A stretch of 64,000 bases of DNA, taken from positions 58,881 to 122,880 of the forward strand of contig NZ_NPKI01000028.1 in the NCBI RefSeq assembly GCF_002284565.1, written 5' to 3'. Source of the stretch: Mesorhizobium mediterraneum (GTDB taxonomy: Bacteria; Pseudomonadota; Alphaproteobacteria; Rhizobiales; Rhizobiaceae). Below the pieces are notes generated by a model, which did no database searches, was not told the origin of the DNA, and saw nothing but the letters and a program-made list of their open reading frames with translations. A program made the position numbers and the translations under genes. Below, in pieces: positions 45,954-54,976 of this stretch. How positions within the stretch are numbered: position 1 is the stretch's first letter; every line of letters begins with the position of its first letter.

Positions 45954-46819
45954 TTACTCTTCGGTCGATAGCACATTGCGCGCGGCATAGAGTTCCGCCA
46001 TGACATCGGTAATCAGAGCCGAGTTGATGCCGTCTGGCGGCCGCAGGATCAACTCTCGGAAATGGACCGCCGGCTCGAACGGTATCGCGATAATGCCAGC
46101 GATCATGCGGTCGGTGATAACGGACGGATTGACCAGGCCGATTCCCATGCCTTTTGCAGCAAGAATTGCGATCGTCAGGCCATAGGGGGTCTCGATCAGG
46201 ATGCGCGGGCGCACGCCCTGCGCGGCGAAAACTTTGTCCATCGCAACCGCACCGTGTCCTCCGGTGACAATGCCAGGAACGCCTCGTCGGCGAGATCGGT
46301 TGGCGTGATCACCGCCTTCTCCGCCAGTCGATGGTTCTTCGGCATCACGCAAACCGCGCGCGGCGTGTTGAAGACGCTGTGGAGTACACCGCTCGTGTCC
46401 ACCTCGTCAGCGGCGAGCCCGATGTCGAAACTGCCTGATGCCACCAGATCGCGCACCACATTGGAGGTGCGCACCTGATAGCTGATGCGCACCTGCGGAT
46501 GCTTGCGCGAAAAAGCCACGATGGCGCGCGGCACTAGCCCATGCCCCAGTGCCGACAGGCTGGCCACACGGATCGTCCCCGTGCCCACTTCCTTGATCTG
46601 GGCCGCGCGCAGCTTCAGCCGGTCGAGACCGACCAGCTTAGCCTTCACTTCTACATGGAAAAGTTCGCCTGCGCGGGTGGCTACCAGCCGCACTGCGAAG
46701 GGTCGGGAAGACAAGGCCAATGCATGCCAGGCCGCGAGTGTGGCATCTGGCGAGGCAGGCTGATGGCCCGCCCCAGCCATCAGCCCCATGCTTTCGAAGT
46801 TCGACCGAAGGGAAATCAA
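45954..46819 (-). pseudogene. LysR family regulator, 5'-truncated and frameshifted
   Basis: The effector-binding domain is recognisable (TGTIRVASLSALGHGLVPRA; later FDIGLAADEVDTSGVLHSVF), but the N-terminal helix-turn-helix is lost except for the trace LVATRAGELFHVEV. At about 46246 the frame changes: one added base would join FLALSPEDTVRL to AMDKVFAAQGVRPRI. The gene is therefore broken twice and not expected to be functional. Confidence 0.75.
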
Positions 46820-46863
46820 AACAACCGAATTTCGAAATCACGACACTAGGGCGTTGTGTCGAT

Positions 46864-47424
46864 TCAGCGCTGGTCTAGCTTCTCCGCAGCCTCCCGCTGC
46901 TTCGATTCGATCTCGTCCAGCACTGCTTCTGGCGCAATGTCCCTCTTAATCTCGCCGACTTCTACATCGCTTAAGGCTGGTTTTGCATTCAACCGATCCG
47001 CTATCGAATCCACAAGTTCAGTAAGCTTTGTGAGTTCATGCTCCGTCAGCAGGCTCACCTGAAGGTCCAGATCCGCCCGTTTGTCTGCGGCAGCTGACAT
47101 CCGGTTTTGGCTGATCAGTACAAAGGTCGAGAGGAATATGGCTTCGACGGAAGCTACCATAGCCAATATCACGAATGTCGGATCAAAGGGCGGAGTGATC
47201 GGTATCCAGCCCAAGTTCGAGACGATCCAGCCGCCATACACGGCCAAGTGAAGGTACACGAAACGCATACTGCCCGTAAAAGAAGTAATCGCCTGAGCGA
47301 TTTTCTCTTCCAAAGTTGCATCGCTTGCTTCCTTCGCCCGGCGCTCCTCAATCGCTTTGATATTGCGTTTCAGTGCTTGGCTGAGTTCAGTGGGAGGTGG
47401 CGGAGGCAACGTTGGAGAATCCAT
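46864..47424 (-). CDS. DUF1003 family membrane protein
   Basis: A 186-residue protein with two membrane helices (about residues 57-77 and 90-111) in the DUF1003 layout: GSMRFVYLHLAVYGGWIV, then FDPTFVILAMVASVEAIFLS and SQNRMSAAADKRADLDLQ. The N-terminus has a Pro run and the C-terminal half is a charged coiled coil. The function is unknown. Start at 47424. Confidence 0.87.
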   Translation of the reverse strand: MDSPTLPPPPPTELSQALKRNIKAIEERRAKEASDATLEEKIAQAITSFTGSMRFVYLHLAVYGGWIVSNLGWIPITPPFDPTFVILAMVASVEAIFLSTFVLISQNRMSAAADKRADLDLQVSLLTEHELTKLTELVDSIADRLNAKPALSDVEVGEIKRDIAPEAVLDEIESKQREAAEKLDQR

Positions 47425-47531
47425 GGAACACCCGTTGGATAGCTAGCGGTCCTGTCACTCTGGGCAACGTACAAATCATGGGTGTTCGACTTTGTTCCCG
47501 ACTAGAGCCGTCTAATCATTGGCTCCGCTAT

Positions 47532-47771
47532 TTACCGGGGCCATTTCGGGGTCTTGAGGCTTGGCGCCGCCGGAGCGGCGATCCCGTCCAGGCGGGCATG
47601 CGGTATCCCGATGCCAACGCCAACAGCGGTCGGCCGGAGCCGTTCGCGACGAAGGAAAGCGGCCAACACCGCGCCGTGGCTCCTGCCGACCTTCTCCGAT
47701 AGTCGGGCGGCCATGCCGCTCAGGGCCGTGCGTTTCCGGTCAGCTTGGTCCTGGCCTTGAGCAAACTGCAA
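47532..47771 (-). pseudogene. Relic of a PTS EIIA (PtsN-like) domain
   Basis: An open frame reads LSEKVGRSHGAVLAAFLRRE then TAVGVGIGIPHARLDGI. The latter is the phosphorylation-site region of EIIA type-2/PtsN domains (IPHA with the phospho-His). The protein ends soon after, about 70 residues short of a full domain, and no ribosome binding site is seen. It is probably a fragment left near the recombinase. Confidence 0.5.
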
Positions 47772-47789
47772 ACGGTGGTTTGCAGTTTG
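47762..47789. repeat. Perfect palindrome in front of the recombinase
   Basis: caaactgcaaac (47762-47773) and gtttgcagtttg (47778-47789) are exact reverse complements around a four-base centre, ending 20 bp before the recombinase start. It could be an operator, a recombination site or a terminator without a T run. Confidence 0.75.
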
Positions 47790-47809
47790 AACACCCCGGA
47801 AACAGCAGC

Positions 47810-48500
47810 ATGACGAGCGCGGTCGCCTACTATCGGGTCTCTACACAGCGGCAAGGACGTTCAGGCTTGGGCATCGAGGCCCAGCGTGCCGCGGTCGCGC
47901 GCTTCGCTGATGCCGAGGACATCGTGGTCATCCAGGAGTTCACCGAGGTCGAAACTGGCAAGGGCTCGGACGCCCTGGATCGCCCGCCCGCAACTTGCAG
48001 CCGCCCTCGCCTTTGCCCGCCAGACAAAATGCCCGCGGGTCGTGGCCAAGCTCGATCGTCTCTCTCGAGATGTCGCCTTCATCGCCGGACTGATGGTGCA
48101 ACGGATGCCGTTCATCGTTGCCGAACTCGGCGCCGACGCCGATCCATTCATGCTTCACCTGTATGCGGCGCTGGCCGAGAAGGAGCGTCGATTGATCTCT
48201 GAGCGCACCAAAGCCGCCCTCGCCGCACGCAAGACCACTGGGCTAAAACTCGGTAATCCGACCAACACCGCAGAAGCTGCAGCCAGAGGCCGTAAAATCT
48301 CGATCCGGGAAGCTGACAGATTTGCCCAGACCGTGCTGCCCATCATCGCCTCCATCCAACGGTCCGGCATCACCAGCCCGCGTGGCCTAGCCATCGCTCT
48401 AAATAACCGCGGCGTTCGAACAGCGCGCAATGGCCAATGGCAGGTCTCTAACGCGAGTAACATTTTGGGACGGCAAGCTTCTGCGAACTTCCTTTTATAG
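47810..48500 (+). pseudogene. Serine recombinase (resolvase family), frameshifted
   Basis: Two frames together encode a resolvase-type serine recombinase of about 229 residues. The first has the catalytic Ser in VAYYRVSTQRQGRSGLG; the second has VAKLDRLSRDVAFIAGL (with the catalytic Arg), LYAALAEKERRLISERTKAA and a C-terminal helix-turn-helix. One extra C in cgcccgcccgc at about 47983 breaks the frame: removing it gives DALDRRPQLAAALAFARQ. It may be a real mutation or an error in a repetitive run. Confidence 0.85.
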
Positions 48501-49229
48501 GCGGGAACTTGCGGACCAGCATGTCCCCATCGAAGCAGCAGGCCTGCAGCCGCGTAGGATGTGGCTGCACGGTTCTCGTTCCAGGGCTACGGCAACTCCG
48601 AAGTACTGCTTCGGAATTTCAAGTAGCCCGGCGACTTCTGCTCAAGCCAAGAAAAGAAATCGGAAAATCTTGGGTTCTCTGGTTTGAGGAAGCCCGCGCT
48701 CTTCAGCCCATTTTGTGCAAAAGTAGCGAACACCCTGTTCTGCTTCTTCCCTGGTCACGACAGGTGATCACACAAAGGCAAGTCTTCTTTTCCGACACAA
48801 AAGCGAGGCGCCGACAATGTTGGTGCGTCCAAATGGTAGCGTGTTACAGCCATCCGCGTCGCCACTCCCCGCCGATTAATTTGAGACGACAACTGAGATC
48901 GACAACCCGCGGAGCTTTACAGCCAAAAGGAAAGCCGGCGGCCCATCTTTCAATGAGCATTGCCTGAACCCGCCGACCTGCGGATTGCCAGTGGCCCCGC
49001 GATTCGCAGTTTTGTCGGAACGAAGGCGTGCCGTCTAGCAATGTAGGCGTGTACAGTTCCAGGTGCGGGAGTTTTCGAGACTTTTGCCTTAACTCCGTCG
49101 AAGGCAGGTAAATGAATGCTTGCCCGCTACCGGGCGACAGCTCGGCCACTCGCGTTTGTGACTCGCGAGTGAACCATTAGGCCCGGCGGGGCGTTTCTCT
49201 GCGAATCCAATACTATTGACGGCACGACC
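48501..49229. other. Intergenic region without a supported gene
   Basis: These 729 bp have uneven base composition and several open frames with no family resemblance. I noted only a small perfect hairpin (cactcgcg/cgcgagtg, 49147-49171). A degenerate EcfG-like motif (TGAAC-N17-CGTT at 49170-49195) lies before the next gene. Confidence 0.5.
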
Positions 49230-50126
49230 GTGGAGGAATCCAAGCCTCAGCCTGCGCTGCAGAAACAAGACACGCCCGGTGCCTTGGCGAATTTTCCTTA
49301 TGACCGAATACTTGTCGAACGATTTCGGGAGGCATTTCCGCGAGCGAGGTGGAGCGACGAGCGCAGGAGCTGGTTTGTACCAGGCAAGACGGCAGCCCGT
49401 CGGGTCGACCGTTGGCTGGCGCGTGAGGCCGAGTTGCTGGCGGCCCACGCCGACAGCAAGGGACGTGACGCCTATGCGTTCGACCCGATCTCCAGTCCCT
49501 ATCTCGAGGTTGCCGACGATCTGCGCATTTGGACGCCATATTCGAGGACCGCCCTTCGGGAACTACATGGCATTCCCTGGGCAAGTTGGGACGATGAACT
49601 GCGGGCATGGCGCGTGCCGTTTCGGTCCTATGAGGAACTGCGGCGGCGGTGGTCGGCAATCGAAGAGGCTGCCCGACGTAACGAGCCCGAGGAAAGGAAG
49701 CGGCGACGCGAGGCTGAGAGGGACTCGGAAGCTCAAAGAACCACGCGGTTGCGATATGCTGAACGCCGCCGCCACCGCTATCCGTTGCCAGCTGAAGACT
49801 TGCCTCCGACGGGCCGCCCCGTCGCAACAGAGCAGTACGGTGTTGTCGTCTTTACCGATGTGTCAGGTGAAGTCGTCGAACCGCCAGGATTGGCCGCCTT
49901 CTATCCACATGCGATGCGGGCAGACTTCGACTACGTGTGGGGAACGTGGCGCTCGGCGACGCTGACGGAACTCATCAAAACATGGCCCGCTCGTGATGAA
50001 GCTGGACCGATGGAGCATTCCCGAGGCTGGTGGCAACCAACGCTTGCCGAACTTAGAGTCGCTCGTCGAAATGCGCGCATGATCGAGCGTCGAAGGCGAA
50101 ACCGCGATCTCGGTCGAGTGTCATAA
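49230..50126 (+). CDS. Hypothetical protein with two HARP-like repeats
   Basis: A 298-residue, Arg-rich basic protein. Two consecutive segments share a pattern: FPYDRILVERFREAFPRARW then RRSWFVP (about residues 22-50), and TPYSRTALRELHGIPWASWD then LRAWRVP (about 101-130). The order 'F-Y, helix, W, W-x-V-P' recalls the HARP module of SMARCAL1-type helicases, but this is only a visual likeness. A very basic coiled region (150-185) follows and the C-terminus is again Arg-rich, which suggests nucleic-acid binding. The GTG at 49230 is the likely start. No transfer genes lie next to it. Confidence 0.6.
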   Translation: MEESKPQPALQKQDTPGALANFPYDRILVERFREAFPRARWSDERRSWFVPGKTAARRVDRWLAREAELLAAHADSKGRDAYAFDPISSPYLEVADDLRIWTPYSRTALRELHGIPWASWDDELRAWRVPFRSYEELRRRWSAIEEAARRNEPEERKRRREAERDSEAQRTTRLRYAERRRHRYPLPAEDLPPTGRPVATEQYGVVVFTDVSGEVVEPPGLAAFYPHAMRADFDYVWGTWRSATLTELIKTWPARDEAGPMEHSRGWWQPTLAELRVARRNARMIERRRRNRDLGRVS

Positions 50127-50278
50127 AACTCGGAACAGCGGCCCGATCGGCCCGCTCTCTCCGCCAGAGGCGCAGCCTTTCATCTGTTCGAATGGATGTT
50201 GTCATCGCCAGCGCTTCCGCTGCCTAAACATCCGATTCTTGCGACCTTAGCTGCGCGCGAATCCACCCGCAGGGTAGA

Positions 50279-50303
50279 GGAACACATGGCTTGGCCCGAA
50301 GTT
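50279..50303 (+). promoter_or_regulatory. EcfG-like promoter (GGAAC-N16-AGTT)
   Basis: GGAAC at 50279-50283 and AGTT at 50300-50303, 22 bp before the DUF2243 start. The -10 box deviates at one base. Confidence 0.5.
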
Positions 50304-50325
50304 AGGTTGCCCGAGGAGAAAAAGG

Positions 50326-50829
50326 ATGGCGACGATGGCTTCGCAGCATCGCCGATTTCCGACGTCGGCAGGTATTCTGCTCGGGCTTGGCTTAGGCGGA
50401 TTCTTTGATGGAATCGTGCTGCATCAGTTGCTTCAGTGGCACCATATAGCGACCAGCGCCGGCTATCCCGACGACAGTGTTGAGAACCTTCGCTTCAACA
50501 CGCTTCTCGACGGACTGTTCCACGCCGGCACATACGTGTTCGTCGTGCTTGGTCTGATCGTGCTCTGGCGCACCGCGCACAAATCTCATCTCTGGTGGTC
50601 GGGAAAGATGTTGCTTGGGACGATGCTCATGGGCTTCGGCATGTTCAACCTGGTCGAGGGGGTAATCGATCACCAGCTTCTCGGCATCCACCATGTCAAC
50701 GAAACCGTCCCGCAGGACCAGTGGATCTATTGGGACATCGGGTTCCTGATTTGGGGTGCACTGATGCTGATTGGCGGCTTGGCGCTGGCAAGGCGGGGCA
50801 AACGGGAGTCGCCAGGCGAGCCTCGCTAG
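50326..50829 (+). CDS. DUF2243 family membrane protein
   Basis: A 167-residue integral membrane protein with four helices and the DUF2243 landmarks LGLGLGGFFDGIVLHQLLQW, DGLFHAGTYVFVVLG and NLVEGVIDHQLLGIHHVNE. The many conserved His residues in or near the membrane (HQLLQWHH, DHQLLGIHH) could bind metal or heme. The function is unknown, but the gene often occurs with cytochrome genes, as here. GAGGAG lies upstream. The di-heme protein gene follows on the same strand. Confidence 0.88.
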   Translation: MATMASQHRRFPTSAGILLGLGLGGFFDGIVLHQLLQWHHIATSAGYPDDSVENLRFNTLLDGLFHAGTYVFVVLGLIVLWRTAHKSHLWWSGKMLLGTMLMGFGMFNLVEGVIDHQLLGIHHVNETVPQDQWIYWDIGFLIWGALMLIGGLALARRGKRESPGEPR

Positions 50830-50895
50830 TCCGGCGCCCGGCATTGTCCGCAAGCATCGCGCAACTGCTCGATCCCTGTTTCCTCGCTCGCTGTG

Positions 50896-50920
50896 GGAAC
50901 AAATCACGGACAGCGCGGTT
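50896..50920 (+). promoter_or_regulatory. EcfG-like promoter (GGAAC-N16-GGTT)
   Basis: GGAAC at 50896-50900 and GGTT at 50917-50920, 28 bp before the di-heme cytochrome gene. Confidence 0.45.
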
Positions 50921-50948
50921 CGGGGCGCTTCAGCCATGGAGGGACAAA

Positions 50949-52346
50949 ATGCGAAGAGTGGTGAATGCAGGCATTCCGTGCGCTCTAATCGTTGCGGCCG
51001 CCAGCCTCAGCGCACTATCGGATCCACTGCCGCCCGATACAACCTACCGACCATTGCCCGCCCGTCCATTCTCCGCCGTCAAGGCCGACGACGAAGCGCA
51101 GAAGCCGCGCGTCATGGCGCGCCAGAGGGCTTTGCTGGAGGAGCGATACGACCTGTCGGATCGCGCGATGCCGGGTACAATGATGTCGGGCGGGATAAAA
51201 CCTGTCCAGGACGGCGTCCGGGTCAAGCTGGCGAAGGACCAGACCTGGCAGGGCCTGGCGGAGATGAGCCCTGGCGAGATACGTGACCGCAACCTGCTGC
51301 CCATCGGTCTTCTGCCGCTGCCCCATGTCAAACAGGCAACCGGAGGACAGGTTTTCCCGGAAGAAGAAATTCGTGAGATCGGCCGGCAGGAGGGGCGCGA
51401 TCTGAGACGCTTCGATGTCGATTTCGATCTTCCCGATCACCTCACGCCAGAGTTCCCGTCACCGATATTCCTGACCACCCATCCGGAACTGGGCGACGTG
51501 TCCCGCGGCGAGCTGCTGACGATCCGCAACTACTACGAAATCATGAACGGCATCATCACGCCGGTTCAGATGGAGGGGCTGCGGCTTCTCCTGACGCCGT
51601 TCCCACAGGAGGAATTCAATCAGACCGAGGACCGCAAGGTGGCGGCGCAGAGCCTGGGCGTAACCTGCCTCGATTGCCATGCCAACTTCAACACCAATGC
51701 TGCCTTTCATCTGACGCCCGATGTCAGGCCGCAGGCCGCGCGCTTCCGTCTTGACACCACCAGCCTGCGCGGTCTGTTCAACCAGCAGATCCATGGGTCG
51801 AAACGGTCGCTGCGCTCGGTCGAGGATTTTACCGAATTCGAGCAGCGCACCGCATACTTCAACGGCGACCATGTCAGCGCGACCAGGAAAGGCGTCCACC
51901 TGCCCGATCGTACAAACCAGGTGGCGATGATGGCGCAGATGCAGAACATCATCGATTTTCCGCCGGCGCCGAAGCTCGACCCGTTCGGCCGGCTCGATCC
52001 CGCTTTGGCCAGCGGGCAGGAACTGGCGGGTGAGCGCGTGTTCATGGGCAAGGGCCGCTGCGCGCAATGCCATGTCCCGCAAACGTCGTTCATGGACAAC
52101 AACATGCACGATCTGAAGCTGGAGCGCTTCTATAAGCCGGGGCAGACCTTCAACGACATGGTGGAATTGCCGGACGGACCGATCAAGACGTTTACGCTGC
52201 GCGGCATAAAGGACACGCCGCCCTATTTGCATGACGGCCGTCTGATGACACTCGCCGATACGGTGGAGTTCTTCAACCTGGTGCTCGGCACCAAGCTCAC
52301 CCAAGACGAGAAGAATGACCTCGTTGCCTACATGCTCGCGCTTTGA
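50949..52346 (+). CDS. Di-heme cytochrome c peroxidase-like protein
   Basis: A 465-residue exported protein with a signal peptide (about 1-20). Two covalent heme sites are present: CLDCH near residue 240 and CAQCH near 371, spaced as in the CcpA/MauG superfamily. The C-terminal LRGIKDTPPYLHDGRLMTLA resembles the conserved end of that family. The N-terminal 200 residues are not typical of the core enzyme. It may reduce peroxide or pass electrons in the periplasm. GAGGGACAAA lies just before the ATG. A DUF4142 gene follows after 42 bp. Confidence 0.82.
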   Translation: MRRVVNAGIPCALIVAAASLSALSDPLPPDTTYRPLPARPFSAVKADDEAQKPRVMARQRALLEERYDLSDRAMPGTMMSGGIKPVQDGVRVKLAKDQTWQGLAEMSPGEIRDRNLLPIGLLPLPHVKQATGGQVFPEEEIREIGRQEGRDLRRFDVDFDLPDHLTPEFPSPIFLTTHPELGDVSRGELLTIRNYYEIMNGIITPVQMEGLRLLLTPFPQEEFNQTEDRKVAAQSLGVTCLDCHANFNTNAAFHLTPDVRPQAARFRLDTTSLRGLFNQQIHGSKRSLRSVEDFTEFEQRTAYFNGDHVSATRKGVHLPDRTNQVAMMAQMQNIIDFPPAPKLDPFGRLDPALASGQELAGERVFMGKGRCAQCHVPQTSFMDNNMHDLKLERFYKPGQTFNDMVELPDGPIKTFTLRGIKDTPPYLHDGRLMTLADTVEFFNLVLGTKLTQDEKNDLVAYMLAL

Positions 52347-52388
52347 CACAGGCCGACCGGCCCAGGCACATCTTCGATGGAGGTTCTC

Positions 52389-53009
52389 ATGCGTGTTTTT
52401 GCAACTGCTTTGGGATTGGCAGTGTTTCCAGCATCGGCTCTCTCGGTATCGCCCCTTTTGGCCCAGATCGGAAACCCAGCCGGCATGGCCCCGGATACCC
52501 AGATGAAGGCGCCGGGACAGCCGGCGCCTCATCAGACCAATTATCAGGACCGGCTGTTCACGCAGCTCGCCGCCGCCGGCGGCGCAGCCGAGGTCGAATT
52601 CGGCAAGCTCGCGAAAAAGTCCGGCAACTCTGCCGTCACGGCATTTGCCGGCCGCATGGTCGACGACCACTCGGCGGCGAACGCGAGACTGAAATCGCTC
52701 GCCGAAACCAATAAGATCCCGCTGCCGGAAGGGCTCGACGAGGAGCACGAGCGGAAACGGACCGAGCTTGAAAAGCTCGACGGGGCGAAATTCGATCTTG
52801 CCTATATCAGTGGGCAGATCACCGATCACCAGAAGACGGTGCAGCTGCTTGAATGGGAAATAGGTTCGGGACAGGACGCCGACCTTCAGCATTTCGCCTC
52901 GGAGACTTTGCCGACAGTGCTCGAGCATCTGCAATTGGCACGCGACATCAAGGCGGATCTGGCAAGCCAAGCGATCGCCGGCGCCACCTCGGCGCCGACC
53001 AAGAAGTAG
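52389..53009 (+). CDS. DUF4142 family exported protein
   Basis: A 206-residue protein with a signal peptide (1-26, LLAQ) and one DUF4142 domain, a ferritin-like four-helix bundle (DRLFTQLAAAGGAAEVEFGK and DDHSAANARLKSLA). GGAGG lies nine bases upstream of the ATG at 52389. It follows the di-heme cytochrome gene closely and is probably in its operon. A second DUF4142 gene lies 566 bp downstream. Confidence 0.87.
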   Translation: MRVFATALGLAVFPASALSVSPLLAQIGNPAGMAPDTQMKAPGQPAPHQTNYQDRLFTQLAAAGGAAEVEFGKLAKKSGNSAVTAFAGRMVDDHSAANARLKSLAETNKIPLPEGLDEEHERKRTELEKLDGAKFDLAYISGQITDHQKTVQLLEWEIGSGQDADLQHFASETLPTVLEHLQLARDIKADLASQAIAGATSAPTKK

Positions 53010-53069
53010 CCCGCGGGCCGGCAACATCGAGCTGTTTCCTGCATTGTTTCTCGGCCAGTCTCGTCGCGT

Positions 53070-53353
53070 TTTCTCGCGGTAACCCTGGTCACCGCCGATG
53101 TCCGCCTTCTCGGCATCAACACTGCATCATCGCGCCGGCCGGCGGCAGTGTCGGCATCGGCTTGGCGGTGCCGATTGCAATGGGGTCGCGCGTGATGAAG
53201 CAATCCATTGAGTATGGCGAGGTGCGCCGAGAACGGATCGGTGCCGCCATTCAGAACCTGCCGCCCGATCCCGCCTATACGCTCGGCACCGCCGCCAGAG
53301 CCTACGTCCCAAGCGCGTGTTCAGCAGGGAGCCTGCGGAACGCGCCGAATAGG
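53070..53353 (+). pseudogene. Decayed fragment of an HtrA/DegP-type serine protease
   Basis: Reading across two frame changes, the DNA encodes RGNPG, then VRLLGINTA, IIAPAGGSVGIGLAVPIAM and VMKQSIEYGEVRRERIGAAI, and finally EPAERAE. This matches the stretch after the active-site GNSGG of HtrA proteases up to the start of the first PDZ domain. One missing A at about 53124 and further changes break it. It is a relic and not expressed as protein. Confidence 0.65.
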
Positions 53354-53515
53354 CGAGCTGTTGGGCGAAGTCGCCTGGATGACTTTGGCGGGCTGAGCTC
53401 GGAAGAAAAGGCGACAGGCTAAGTCCTGGCGTGCTGCAGCCGCCCGCAAGGCGCGGTTTTGCTCGTTTTTGCTCGCCCGGCACTCGAAACACTTGCCTTC
53501 GGGCATTCTCACCCT

Positions 53516-53540
53516 GGAACAAAGAGGGTCCTGCCTTGTT
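53516..53540 (+). promoter_or_regulatory. EcfG-like promoter (GGAAC-N16-TGTT)
   Basis: GGAAC at 53516-53520 and TGTT at 53537-53540, 34 bp before the second DUF4142 gene. Confidence 0.55.
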
Positions 53541-53574
53541 GGGTCGGTAGCATAGTCGTGGACCAGCCACAGTC

Positions 53575-54354
53575 GTGCATCACCAAACAAGGATAAAGCC
53601 GAAGATTCGACACCTTCTTGGCGGCCTAGTTACCGCCACCGCTATCGCCTTCGCCGTACCCTCATTGGCCGCGGACAGCGCACAGGATTTCGTCGACAAA
53701 GCTGCTGTCGGTGGAAGGTTCGAAGTCGAATCAAGCCAGAGTGTTCTGAGCAAGCTTGACGACCAGCAGGTCAAGCAATTCGCGCAGAAAATGATCGATG
53801 ATCATGGTGCGGCCAACGCCAAGCTGGAGAGCGTCGCTGCCGACCAGAAGCTCAAGGTTCCCACGCAACTGGACGCCAAGCACAAGACGGATCTGGAGAA
53901 GCTTCAGTCCGCCAAGGCGCCGGTTGATGAGTCCTATGTTGAGATGCAGCGCACAGCACATGCCGACGCCGTCAAACTGTTCGAAAGCTACGCAAACGAC
54001 GGAGACAATGCGGCCCTAAAGACGTTCGCGAAAGACACGGTGCCCTCGCTTAAGGCGCATCAGCAAATGGTAGAAGACATTGCATCTAAAATGGCTGCCG
54101 GGCTTTCCAGTACGAGTTCGACCACACCCGCGGTGAATACAACCGATACCCCGAATACCGGGGGGCTAGTTCCCGGTGCCAACAGCTTCACGGAAGATCA
54201 GGCCAGGAGCCGAATCCAGGATGCCGGCTTCTCTGACGTATCTGACCTCAAAAAGGACGACCAAGGCATCTGGCGCGGTCAGGCCATGAAGAACGGAAAG
54301 AGCACCGCGGTAGGTTTGGATTATCAAGGCAACATCGTTGCCAGCACCAACTGA
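53575..54354 (+). CDS. DUF4142 protein with a PepSY-like C-terminus
   Basis: A 259-residue exported protein. After a signal peptide (about 1-33, LAA/D) comes a DUF4142 bundle (residues 36-175), a Ser/Thr/Pro linker and then a PepSY-like module (FTEDQARSRIQDAGFSDVSD; GLDYQGNIVAS). The start is GTG at 53575. Codon use is less GC-rich than in the core genes. An EcfG-like promoter precedes it, and the general stress protein gene follows after 19 bp. Confidence 0.85.
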   Translation: MHHQTRIKPKIRHLLGGLVTATAIAFAVPSLAADSAQDFVDKAAVGGRFEVESSQSVLSKLDDQQVKQFAQKMIDDHGAANAKLESVAADQKLKVPTQLDAKHKTDLEKLQSAKAPVDESYVEMQRTAHADAVKLFESYANDGDNAALKTFAKDTVPSLKAHQQMVEDIASKMAAGLSSTSSTTPAVNTTDTPNTGGLVPGANSFTEDQARSRIQDAGFSDVSDLKKDDQGIWRGQAMKNGKSTAVGLDYQGNIVASTN

Positions 54355-54373
54355 ACAGACCAGGAGTTGAGCC

Positions 54374-54976
54374 ATGAAAACGGTAACGGGTTTATTTGAC
54401 GATTACGATGACGCAGCCGACGCCGTGGGTGAATTGGAAGCAATGGGCATTCCAAACTCCGACATCAGCATCGTCACCAACAATGCAACGGGTTGGTACG
54501 ACGGTGATCGCTCGGAAGCTGCAGAAGATGCGACGGCTGGCGCGGGAATAGGCGCAGTAATCGGCGGCGCAGGAGGATTGCTCACAGGGTTAGGCATCAT
54601 GGCCATTCCGGGCGTCGGGCCAGTAGTTGCCGCCGGATGGCTCGCTGCTACCGCAGCGGGGGCAGTTGCCGGTGCCGCTGTAGGGGGAGCAACGGGCGGA
54701 ATTATCGGCGTAATGACAGATGCTGGCGTACCTGAAGCGGATGCCCATGTTTATGCAGAAGGCGTACGTCGTGGCGGCGCTCTTGTAACGGCCAAGGTCG
54801 AGGATCAGCTTGTTCCAGATGCCGAACGGATCCTTGAACAGTCCAGGTCGATCGATCTCGCCGAACGTCGCAGTGAATACGAGGCTGGCGGCTGGACCGG
54901 CTTTGATCCCTATGCGGAACCATACCCAGCAGAAGACATTGAGCGTAATCGCATCCGCAATGTAGATCGACCTTAG
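54374..54976 (+). CDS. General stress protein 17M-like
   Basis: A 200-residue protein. The N-terminal GlsB/YflT-like domain (VTGLFDDYDDAADAVGELEA, then MGIPNSDISIVT) is followed by a Gly/Ala-rich hydrophobic stretch (residues 55-115, membrane-like). The C-terminal part has another short alpha/beta element. Homologs are induced by general stress, but the molecular role is unknown. GGAG lies nine bases before the ATG. It is in the DUF4142 operon. Confidence 0.85.
   Translation: MKTVTGLFDDYDDAADAVGELEAMGIPNSDISIVTNNATGWYDGDRSEAAEDATAGAGIGAVIGGAGGLLTGLGIMAIPGVGPVVAAGWLAATAAGAVAGAAVGGATGGIIGVMTDAGVPEADAHVYAEGVRRGGALVTAKVEDQLVPDAERILEQSRSIDLAERRSEYEAGGWTGFDPYAEPYPAEDIERNRIRNVDRP

Noticed and set aside
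45764..46006. Open frame of 80 codons on the - strand beside the LysR pseudogene
   Set aside because: No motif, and it overlaps the end of the LysR remnant.
48509..48967. Open frame of 152 codons after the recombinase
   Set aside because: Composition is irregular, and there is no ribosome binding site or recognisable motif.
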